A stretch of 5,874 nt of DNA from Desulfobacula sp. (lineage in GTDB: Bacteria > Desulfobacterota > Desulfobacteria > Desulfobacterales > Desulfobacteraceae), in assembly GCA_023139225.1 (NCBI GenBank), contig JAGLNZ010000312.1, positions 1 to 5,874 of the forward strand, written 5' to 3'. Positions 1-5,874 of the stretch are shown here, piece after piece. Below the pieces are notes generated by a model, which saw only the letters and a program-made list of their open reading frames with translations, searched no databases and had not been told where the DNA came from. The translations under genes were made by a program, and so were the position numbers. How positions within the stretch are numbered: the first letter of the stretch is position 1; every line of letters starts with the position of its first letter.

Positions 1-16
1 AAAAAGTGTCATCACA

Positions 17-24
17 GGGAGGTG
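17..24 (+). promoter_or_regulatory. Shine-Dalgarno site that sets the start of the first sensor gene
   Basis: GGGAGGTG lies five bases before the ATG at 30-32. A longer in-frame reading from a GTG at position 6 is possible, but this ribosome binding site would then fall inside the coding region. The GTG has only five bases (AAAAA) before it in the window, so no site can be judged for it. The ATG at 30 is therefore the preferred start. The transcription promoter of this unit lies to the left of the window. Confidence 0.8.
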
Positions 25-29
25 CAGGT

Positions 30-1712
30 ATGCCTGACAGAACTTTTGCAATATCGGCAACACGAGACTTTCCTTACTACCGCAAGGTATGGAAAAAGGT
101 GGTCGTAATTCTCGTTGTATCAGCATTTCTCCCTCTTGCCTTAATCGGAGGCGGCATGTATTTTTACCTGGCCCGCACAATCAAACACAAAACAATGGAA
201 GCCCTTCAAACGGAAGCTGTTTCCCATAAAAAAGATATCGATTCGTTTTTGACTGAAAGGATAATGGACCTGAAACTAGTCTCACAAAACAATAGTCTGG
301 AAAAAATGATATCACCGGGTATGGTTGAACAGGTCCTGGCTTCATTTCAGAATGAACTGCCATATTTTCAGGACCTGGGTATAATAGGGCCGGATGGCGG
401 CCACCTTGCATATACAGGGCCTTATGATCTTGGGACTAAAAATTATAAGGACACATTCTGGTTCAAAGCCGTGATGGCTCAAGGTGTGTATGTCAGTGAC
501 GTTTTTACCGGTTTCAGGAACGATCCGCACTTCATCATAGCAGTGAGGCGTAACGAGGGAAAGAGCGCCTGGATCTTGAGAGCCACAGTCATGTCAGGCC
601 TGTTCGACAACATTGTCACCGGGGTGGCGGGAAACAGGAAAGGGGATGCCTACCTGATCAACAGCAAAGGAGACTTCCAGACAAATCCGAGAAAGGGCGG
701 CAAGCTGATGATGAAATCACAGGTTTCACCCCCCGACCGTTTCAAGGGAGTGCAGGTTGAAAAACAAGGAGCAACCCTTACATTAACGACCTGGCTTGAG
801 ACTGTTCCCTGGCTCTCCGTCGTGACTATCGACAAAAGGGATATTTTTGAGGATTCAAGAAAAGTGCGCAATATCAGCCTCTTTGTTGTTTTATTGGGAG
901 GATTTCTCATGATACTTGCGATTCTTCTGACCACAGACAGCCTGGTGTCGATGCTGGAAGAGAAAAGAAAGAACAAGCGCCGGTTGGACAGCAGGTTGAG
1001 GAGGACAGCCTTTCTTGCATCATCAATGAAATTGTCAAAGGGAGTTTTCAGCGACCTAAACGATATTCTGTCCAATATTCACGTTACTGCTACTTTGATG
1101 AAAGAGCAGGCAGACCCGGCAAACTTTGGTGAAACCGATTTAATGGCAGAGCAGATTTTTTCGGAATCCATAAGGGGAAAAAATCTTATTGACAGCATTA
1201 TCAGGTTTACCATAGCAAAAGATCCCATTATTCTGGATGTAAACATTCACATGGTTTTAAATCGTATTATCGGTTTTTTAAAGACACCCCTGATTGAAAA
1301 AAACATAGGCGTAACTACCGATTTTCAGGACGGATTACCATCTGTCAGAAGCGACGTTACAGTATTGCGCCAGGTTTTTTTAAACCTTTTATTGAACGCT
1401 TCTGCCGTTGTCGGTGCAAACGGGTCAATTTATGTATCCACATCCATTAAGGAAAACTTTGTAACGGTTTTGGTTTCAGATGACGGGCCTTGCCTGGGGA
1501 ACGCAGATAAGGAGCGAATTTTTGATTTGCACCATTTGACCAGGCGGGGGGATTGGGGATTCGGCCTGGCGATCAGCCGATTCATCATGGAAAGAATAGG
1601 CGGGAAAATGTCCGTCCAAAACAGGGAAGAACAAGGAGTGGTCTTTGAAGTTCGGGTTCCACAAGCGTTTATCGGGGAGTCTTTAGATTCTAAACTCGCT
1701 ATTTTGGATTGA
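30..1712 (+). CDS. dCache-domain membrane receptor with a degenerate histidine kinase (pseudokinase)
   Basis: This 560-residue protein is built like a sensor histidine kinase. Residues about 24-48 form a first membrane helix, about 50-270 an extracytoplasmic dCache-type sensor (GPYDL, KNY, FWF, GFR and PHFI strip around 130-170), and about 282-301 a second helix. Residues about 322-392 match a DHp dimerisation domain and 406-545 an HATPase_c fold. The normal H-box GVAHEINNPL reads GVFSDLNDIL, so the phospho-acceptor His is Ser341. The N-box is kept (N452, N456). The G1 box DxGxG reads DDGPC (Cys488 for Gly), the F-box is altered (FDLHHLTRR), and the G2 box is only partly kept (WGFGLAIS). The frame is open throughout, so this is not a decayed gene. 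ATP binding may survive, but His autophosphorylation in cis should not. The stop overlaps the next start, which implies co-expression with the deacetylase fusion. The ligand is unknown. Confidence 0.93.
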   Translation: MPDRTFAISATRDFPYYRKVWKKVVVILVVSAFLPLALIGGGMYFYLARTIKHKTMEALQTEAVSHKKDIDSFLTERIMDLKLVSQNNSLEKMISPGMVEQVLASFQNELPYFQDLGIIGPDGGHLAYTGPYDLGTKNYKDTFWFKAVMAQGVYVSDVFTGFRNDPHFIIAVRRNEGKSAWILRATVMSGLFDNIVTGVAGNRKGDAYLINSKGDFQTNPRKGGKLMMKSQVSPPDRFKGVQVEKQGATLTLTTWLETVPWLSVVTIDKRDIFEDSRKVRNISLFVVLLGGFLMILAILLTTDSLVSMLEEKRKNKRRLDSRLRRTAFLASSMKLSKGVFSDLNDILSNIHVTATLMKEQADPANFGETDLMAEQIFSESIRGKNLIDSIIRFTIAKDPIILDVNIHMVLNRIIGFLKTPLIEKNIGVTTDFQDGLPSVRSDVTVLRQVFLNLLLNASAVVGANGSIYVSTSIKENFVTVLVSDDGPCLGNADKERIFDLHHLTRRGDWGFGLAISRFIMERIGGKMSVQNREEQGVVFEVRVPQAFIGESLDSKLAILD

Positions 1713-4072
1713 TGATGCTGACACGGGAAAATATCAAGCAGGCCATAGATGCTATCGGCAAAAGAGAGCCTGAAATTGCCTATACCCTGAATACAATGCT
1801 GGGAAAGGGGAGAATTGATATACCGCCTGCATCAGAATCCAGGGACGAGAAAAAGCTGCACTTTTTTTTTGGTGGCAAAAAAGTTTTTGTCAACAAGTAC
1901 CAGTTTTTTACCAGTGGTACCCCCCCCCTTGAACAAAGCTTGCTGATTCATTATGGAGAAATCGCCCAAACCCGCAACCTGTTTCACAGGGAACCTCTTG
2001 CAAACTCTGGAAAACATGCTTCAAAAATAGATATGGCAGGCCTCTCGTTGATGCTCAATTATGAAATTGATCTGGCTGCGGACCTGGTTAAAAAACAGAT
2101 CGCTTTAAAACTTGAAAAAAATGGTTGTGCCGATGAAAGTCCTATTGTTAATTTGCTGCGCCAACACCTTAAAAGACTTGCGGATATAAGAGATGACAGC
2201 ATCGAACAAAGTGGTTTCTATGATTCTTTAGACGATCCCCGGATACTTTTCCAGGGGGTAATACACGATTATACAAGTGCCGCCTTCATGCGATTTCCAT
2301 TTACCCGGGAAAGCCTTATACAGGCCGCCCGCCTCAACCTGGAATTTTTTCACATCCGTTTTTTGTTAAACTGCCTGATTTCAGGCACGGACAACCTGGT
2401 TTTCGCCTGTATTGCAAAAGGAGAGTTGCAGGGACTGATTTTTCTGGAAAGGATAAGAAAATTATTTTACACAGGATTTGAAGTAAAATATGTTGCAACG
2501 CGTCGCGGGTCAGCTTCCCAAAGTGATCCTCACCCTGTCAAAGGTGCCGGGACCTTTATCATGGCAGGGGTCTGGATGCTCTGGAAAACTAATTTTCCCG
2601 ACGTAAAAGAAATTTTTCTTGAATCGGAAATCGAAGCTGAAAGGTTTTACTCCTCCATTGGATTCCAAACCCGGGGACCGTACCGGTACGTACTCAAATC
2701 TCCCGAGGGCAGGCTTTTAATTTCAGTGGCACTCATAGCAGCATCCTCAAAAAAAATGCATCCCTCGATCACAAGTCTTCTATGCAAAAGAATTCCAGGA
2801 CAGATAAGAATTCTCAAACGCAGGAAAACGATAAACAAAGAGCATAAAAGAGCCCTGGATTTTATAAAAATTGCGCTTCACCCCACAAGCTCAGATCTTC
2901 TGGCCAGGACAGCGGTATTGATGCTTTTGAAAAACAAAAGCCGTATTTTTGAGGCCCAAACGCTGCTTACCCTTGCAAAAGCCTTTGGCCGAACCGAAAC
3001 CGATTCGGGGCAAAAAGCCCCTTTCCATCCTGTTGCAGTGGTGATTGATAAAAGATACCAGAATCACCTCATGGGGGTCACACACCTTGAAAATTATAAA
3101 CGTATCAAAGCTGTTATGGAAATACTGCAGAATAAACGGCTGGATGGAAAATGGTTCAGGATTGCACCCCGCCTTGCCCAAAAGAATGAACTGACATGGG
3201 TGCACACGCTTGACTATGTTGAGAAAGTTGAAAAAACAGCCGGGAAAAGTCTTTCCTCCTTTGATTTTGATACCCAGACGACAGCAGAGTCATGGTCAAC
3301 CGCCAGACTGGCGGCGGGCGGTGTTTTTTCTTTGCTTGACGGGATAATGTCAGGCAGGGCATCCAGAGGCTTTGCATTCATAAGGCCTCCGGGCCATCAT
3401 GCCGGACCTTCGAAAGGCATGGGTTTTTGTATTTTTAACAATATAGCCCTGGGGGCAAAGTATCTGAAACAAAAGTACAAAGTTTCAAGGGTGATGATAA
3501 TCGACATTGACGCTCACCACGGCAACGGCACACAGGAGGTGTTTTATGACACTGATGAAGTGCTTTTTGTTTCGATTCACGAGTCAGAATCTTTTCCCGG
3601 AACAGGAAGGGTTGAAGAGACGGGACAAGGAAAGGGCAAAGGGTTCACAATCAACATCCCCTTGGAAAAAGGAAGCCGGGCAAGGGACATTGGAAGGGCT
3701 CTGTATTTTCTTGCAGGGCCTGTTGCACAGGAGTACAATCCTGACATGATTCTGGTTTCTTTCGGCTTTGACCTTTATATTCACGACCGCCTGGCAGGTA
3801 TGAAAGTGACACCAGGCGGGTACGCCCTTATAACTGCACTTCTCATTGAGATAGCAGAACGCTCTGCAGGAGGGAAGATAGCCTTTGTCATGGAGGGGGG
3901 ATACAGTATAGAGGGTATCGGCAAATGCGGCCTTGCCGTCATGAAAGAAATCTGCAATGTGGTGAGTGTAAGCCAGGATAAAATAGACCGTGTCCGTAAA
4001 AGTGATCCCGGCCGTCTGTCAAGCCTCAGGAAAATTACTGAAATCCATAAAAAATACTGGAAGGTACTTTAA
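1712..4072 (+). CDS. GNAT acetyltransferase-like / histone-deacetylase-family fusion protein
   Basis: This 786-residue protein has no signal peptide or membrane helix and is probably cytoplasmic. Residues 1-160 are unrecognised. Residues about 170-335 resemble a GNAT fold: a glycine-rich acetyl-CoA loop (VKGAG, 276-280), a following helix, and a C-terminal EAERFYSSIGF motif (308-318). A basic helical linker spans about 347-430. Residues about 437-750 are a bacterial class II-like HDAC/AcuC/acetylpolyamine amidohydrolase domain. It shows RPPGHHA (558-564, His562 and His563), DIDAHHGNGT with zinc ligands Asp600 and His602, FPGTG, the third zinc ligand Asp687 in SFGFD, and the catalytic Tyr731 in EGGY. 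The full active-site set suggests a working zinc amidohydrolase acting on acyl-lysine, acetylpolyamine or a similar amide; the substrate cannot be told. GNAT activity is less certain. The TGATGATG junction allows a TTG start at 1709 or ATG at 1712 or 1715. ATG 1712 is chosen for its one-base overlap with the upstream stop; no clear Shine-Dalgarno precedes it, so translational coupling is likely. Confidence 0.95.
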   Translation: MMLTRENIKQAIDAIGKREPEIAYTLNTMLGKGRIDIPPASESRDEKKLHFFFGGKKVFVNKYQFFTSGTPPLEQSLLIHYGEIAQTRNLFHREPLANSGKHASKIDMAGLSLMLNYEIDLAADLVKKQIALKLEKNGCADESPIVNLLRQHLKRLADIRDDSIEQSGFYDSLDDPRILFQGVIHDYTSAAFMRFPFTRESLIQAARLNLEFFHIRFLLNCLISGTDNLVFACIAKGELQGLIFLERIRKLFYTGFEVKYVATRRGSASQSDPHPVKGAGTFIMAGVWMLWKTNFPDVKEIFLESEIEAERFYSSIGFQTRGPYRYVLKSPEGRLLISVALIAASSKKMHPSITSLLCKRIPGQIRILKRRKTINKEHKRALDFIKIALHPTSSDLLARTAVLMLLKNKSRIFEAQTLLTLAKAFGRTETDSGQKAPFHPVAVVIDKRYQNHLMGVTHLENYKRIKAVMEILQNKRLDGKWFRIAPRLAQKNELTWVHTLDYVEKVEKTAGKSLSSFDFDTQTTAESWSTARLAAGGVFSLLDGIMSGRASRGFAFIRPPGHHAGPSKGMGFCIFNNIALGAKYLKQKYKVSRVMIIDIDAHHGNGTQEVFYDTDEVLFVSIHESESFPGTGRVEETGQGKGKGFTINIPLEKGSRARDIGRALYFLAGPVAQEYNPDMILVSFGFDLYIHDRLAGMKVTPGGYALITALLIEIAERSAGGKIAFVMEGGYSIEGIGKCGLAVMKEICNVVSVSQDKIDRVRKSDPGRLSSLRKITEIHKKYWKVL

Positions 4073-4082
4073 GTAAACTGCC

Positions 4083-4130
4083 TATGACTGTCATATAACA
4101 ATTTCCACCCCTGTCTCCTGTCCGATGACA
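4083..4130. repeat. Two short TGTC/GACA palindromes, possible activator-binding sites
   Basis: A perfect 13-base palindrome, TATGAC-T-GTCATA, lies at 4083-4095. A second symmetric element, TGTC-CGAT-GACA, lies at 4119-4130. The arms TGTCAT (4089-4094) and ATGACA (4125-4130) are also inverted copies of each other. They sit roughly 120-170 bases before the predicted sigma-54 transcription start, where enhancer-binding proteins of the NtrC type often bind. Short palindromes arise by chance, so this is only a candidate. Confidence 0.25.
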
Positions 4131-4225
4131 ATCCATTAAAATCGTAATATTTTTTGTTTTTACTGTCTTAAAATAAATATTTAAATTTCGGCAAGTTACC
4201 AGGATATTGCATGGGTGAAACTCTC

Positions 4226-4240
4226 TGGCACACTTGTTGA
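4226..4240 (+). promoter_or_regulatory. Sigma-54 (RpoN) -24/-12 promoter for the second sensor kinase
   Basis: The sequence TGGCAC-ACTTG-TTGA matches the sigma-54 consensus TGGCAC-N5-TTGC at every position except the last, where A replaces C. The GG at 4227-4228 and the GA at 4239-4240 have the exact 12-base spacing required. Transcription would begin near 4251-4253, giving a leader of about 43 bases before the ATG at 4295. The downstream kinase has an NtrB-like H-box, a family that commonly pairs with sigma-54-activating response regulators, which fits. The A at the -12 element weakens the call somewhat. Confidence 0.6.
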
Positions 4241-4249
4241 TATCTATTG

Positions 4250-4269
4250 TAAGTAAAAGCGTTTACTTA
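4250..4269. repeat. 20-base palindrome at the predicted transcript start
   Basis: TAAGTAAA (4250-4257) and TTTACTTA (4262-4269) form perfect eight-base inverted arms around AGCG. The element begins just beyond the -12 box, so it covers the predicted transcription start and the first bases of the leader, ending 25 bases before the ATG. It could be an operator for a dimeric regulator or a weak hairpin at the 5' end of the RNA. It lacks a following T tract, so it is not a terminator. Confidence 0.5.
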
Positions 4270-4284
4270 TGATAAATTAACTGC

Positions 4285-4289
4285 GGGAG
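4285..4289 (+). promoter_or_regulatory. Shine-Dalgarno site of the second sensor kinase
   Basis: GGGAG stands five bases before the ATG at 4295-4297 and supports that start. The first encoded residues (MDQNLKAKKK) are basic and lead straight into the first membrane helix, as expected for the cytoplasmic end of a two-helix sensor. Confidence 0.75.
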
Positions 4290-4294
4290 TCTGC

Positions 4295-5874
4295 ATGGAT
4301 CAAAACCTTAAAGCTAAGAAAAAGACACATTATTCCCGTCTCTTTCGCAGGTTTATTTTTCTTACAATGATCTGCTCTCTTGTTCCTTTGCTTCTTGCCG
4401 GATGGGCGATCAATAATCATTATTCCCAGTTTGCCAGGGAACGGATAATGAAAACGCTTCAGACCAGGGTCGAGTACCACAGGAAAATTATAGAGCTTTT
4501 CCTAAAGGAAAACAGAACCAGACTTGACTTCATCGCCCGCACATATTCAATAGACTCCCTGATAAAAGATGATCACCTTAACCATATTTTAAACAGTATC
4601 AACCGTGATTCCTGGATACTGACCGATCTGGGAATAATCGATGAAAGCGGGGATCACGTAGCTTACGTGGGGCCTTACGATCTTATAGATAAAAACTATT
4701 CCACCACTTTCTGGTTCAGGGAAGTGATGGAAAAGGGAATTTATACCAGCGACATGTTTTTAGGGTTTAGAAAAGAACCTCATTTTATAATGGCGGTTAT
4801 AAAAAAGGAAAAAGGACAACGCTGGATACTGCGGGCAACGATCAACACGGATAGTTTTCGTTCCCTGGTGGAGAATGTAAGAATCGGCAAGACCGGAGAT
4901 GTATATATTCTTAACAGCAAAGGGATCTATCAGACCCGTCCTGTTTCCGGTGGAGAGATCCTGACGCAGGCTTCAGGATTTGATGGTGAAATTCATAATG
5001 GTTTGAAATTCAGATTTTTTGAAACATTTGACAGTGATGTTAAGGCTAAAAAAATTGTCTGTGAAACCTGGCTGAAAGATCCAGGATGGCTTTTGGTAGT
5101 CAGGGTCGGTGAAAGAGAGCTTTTTGAAGATGTACGGCATGCCAACAGGGCAACCCTGGCCTCGCTTCATCTTAGCGCTTTGATTATTTTTATTGTCACC
5201 GTATTCATAACCAGCCACATGGTTGCGGTTATCAAAAGAAGAGATCGCGAGGTCGATGGTATTAACAGCCAGCTCATGCAGACCGGGAAACTGGCATCCA
5301 TAGGAGAACTTTCCGCAGGGGTCGCACATGAGATAAACAATCCCCTTGCCATTATCATGACTGAATATCAGCTTCTTTTAGATGCAAAAAAAAGAACGCC
5401 TATAAAAGACAATACCTTTGAGGAACAATTTATAGGATCATTGCACCAGATAGGCATGCAGGTACACAGGTGCACACATATTACAAAAAATCTTATGAGG
5501 TTCGCCCGGAGGACCAAGTCCGTTATTGAAACAGTGAACATAAATGTATTTTTAAAAGAAGTGATCGATCTTATGGAGAGGGAAGCCAAATCGGACGGTA
5601 TAAAGTTCAAATCCTTACTGGACGACAATCTTCCATCCATCCTGTCTGATCCGTCACAGCTTCAGCAGGTGTTCTTAAACTTTATCAACAATGCAATAGA
5701 TGCTCATAAAGACAAAGGCTTTGGCACGATAACCATAAGAACCTGTCCTGCAAAGGACAAAACCGGGATAGCCATTACTATTGAGGATACCGGAAGCGGA
5801 ATAAAAAATGAAGATATAGGCAAAATTTTTGATCCGTTCTTCACCACAAAACCTCCGGGAAAGGGCACAGGCCT
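4295..5874 (+). CDS. dCache-domain sensor histidine kinase, NtrB-like (3' end outside window)
   Basis: The first 526 residues are present and the frame is open to the window edge. Membrane helices lie at about 20-39 and 288-313, with a dCache-type sensor between them (GPYDL, KNY, FWF, GFR, PHFI at about 126-164). The DHp domain holds ELSAGVAHEINNPLA with the phospho-acceptor His345. The ATPase domain keeps the N-box (N462, N466), the G1 box DTGSG with Asp498, the F-box FDPFFTTK (512-519) and the start of the G2 box, where the window stops. It is therefore a competent kinase of the HPK4/NtrB type, expected to autophosphorylate and pass phosphate to a response regulator not in the window. It is paralogous to the receptor at 30-1712: over a 58-residue sensor block I count 37 identities by hand. 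It has its own promoter and ribosome binding site. Whether a receiver domain follows cannot be seen. Confidence 0.95.
   Translation, partial: MDQNLKAKKKTHYSRLFRRFIFLTMICSLVPLLLAGWAINNHYSQFARERIMKTLQTRVEYHRKIIELFLKENRTRLDFIARTYSIDSLIKDDHLNHILNSINRDSWILTDLGIIDESGDHVAYVGPYDLIDKNYSTTFWFREVMEKGIYTSDMFLGFRKEPHFIMAVIKKEKGQRWILRATINTDSFRSLVENVRIGKTGDVYILNSKGIYQTRPVSGGEILTQASGFDGEIHNGLKFRFFETFDSDVKAKKIVCETWLKDPGWLLVVRVGERELFEDVRHANRATLASLHLSALIIFIVTVFITSHMVAVIKRRDREVDGINSQLMQTGKLASIGELSAGVAHEINNPLAIIMTEYQLLLDAKKRTPIKDNTFEEQFIGSLHQIGMQVHRCTHITKNLMRFARRTKSVIETVNINVFLKEVIDLMEREAKSDGIKFKSLLDDNLPSILSDPSQLQQVFLNFINNAIDAHKDKGFGTITIRTCPAKDKTGIAITIEDTGSGIKNEDIGKIFDPFFTTKPPGKGTG

Larger units (their letters stand above)
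4073..4294. other. Intergenic region between the fusion gene and the second sensor kinase
   Basis: These 222 A+T-rich bases carry no credible open reading frame. They hold the -24/-12 promoter, the palindrome near the expected start of transcription, and two weak TGTC/GACA palindromes, all listed separately. A run of T residues broken by one G lies at 4150-4161, but it is preceded only by a five-pair A/T stem, so no convincing intrinsic terminator is seen after the fusion gene. Some read-through into the second sensor gene is possible. Confidence 0.7.

Noticed and set aside
6..29. GTG at position 6 as the start of the first sensor gene
   Set aside because: It is in frame, but the strong GGGAGGTG at 17-24 sits at ideal distance from the ATG at 30, so the longer form is unlikely.
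650..1075. Reverse-strand open frame of 141 codons inside the first sensor gene
   Set aside because: It lies wholly within a well-supported gene, shows no recognisable domain, and has no credible start region. It is a shadow of the + strand gene.
1541..1556. Frameshift at the six-G run as the cause of the odd G2 region in the first sensor
   Set aside because: The frame continues cleanly into GFGLAIS and the expected C-terminal strand, and the H-box and G1 changes lie elsewhere. The degeneration is substitution, not a frame error.
2891..3377. Overlapping reverse-strand open frames across the fusion gene
   Set aside because: They run antisense to the HDAC domain, whose motifs are unmistakable on the + strand. 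Their translations resemble no protein.
3507..3749. 80-codon + strand frame inside the HDAC domain
   Set aside because: It is an out-of-frame reading of the zinc-binding region with no domain of its own.
4138..4161. Intrinsic terminator after the fusion gene
   Set aside because: There is a T-rich tract, but the only stem before it is AAAAT/ATTTT, five A/T pairs without any G or C. It is too weak to call.
4247..4273. Sigma-70 promoter (TTGTAA ... TATGAT) before the second kinase
   Set aside because: The spacing is 15 bases, the -35 is poor, and the start would fall within a few bases of the ribosome binding site. The sigma-54 match is far better.
1..5874. CRISPR arrays, tRNA or rRNA genes, insertion sequences
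   Set aside because: No regularly spaced repeats, cloverleaf-like sequence, transposase motifs or terminal inverted repeats were seen. The only large-scale similarity is the protein-level paralogy of the two sensors.

Overview
The window holds two adjacent transcription units on the + strand, with no convincing gene on the - strand. The organism looks like a Gram-negative environmental bacterium of moderate G+C, most likely a sulfate-reducer-type Desulfobacterota (Desulfobacterales-like). That placement is an inference from three things: NtrB-type sensor kinases with large dCache sensors, a sigma-54-type promoter, and the protein style. No marker gene in the window proves it.

Layout. Positions 30-1712 encode a membrane-anchored dCache receptor whose cytoplasmic half is a degenerate histidine kinase: the phospho-acceptor His is replaced by Ser and the first glycine box of the ATP site is damaged. 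Its stop codon overlaps the start of the next gene (TGATG). Positions 1712-4072 encode a 786-residue protein with an unrecognised N-terminal region, a GNAT-type acetyltransferase-like domain, a helical linker, and a complete zinc-dependent histone-deacetylase-family domain that keeps all the expected catalytic residues. A 222-base intergenic region follows. It contains a strong -24/-12 (sigma-54) promoter match, a 20-base palindrome at the predicted transcription start, and weaker palindromes farther upstream. Positions 4295-5874 encode the first 526 residues of a second dCache sensor kinase. It is clearly paralogous to the first, but has an intact GVAHEINNPL H-box, N-box, G1 box and F-box. 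The window ends inside its G2 box.

How they may work together (inference). The two receptors share a nearly identical stretch of the extracytoplasmic sensor, so they may sense the same or related ligands. One keeps kinase chemistry and probably signals to an NtrC-type response regulator outside the window. The other has lost the phospho-acceptor and is translationally coupled to a protein that joins a putative acetyltransferase to a deacetylase. A plausible reading is a receptor in which phosphotransfer has been replaced by, or tied to, control of reversible acylation. The pairing of pseudokinase receptor and GNAT-HDAC fusion, next to an active paralogue, is the most unusual thing here.
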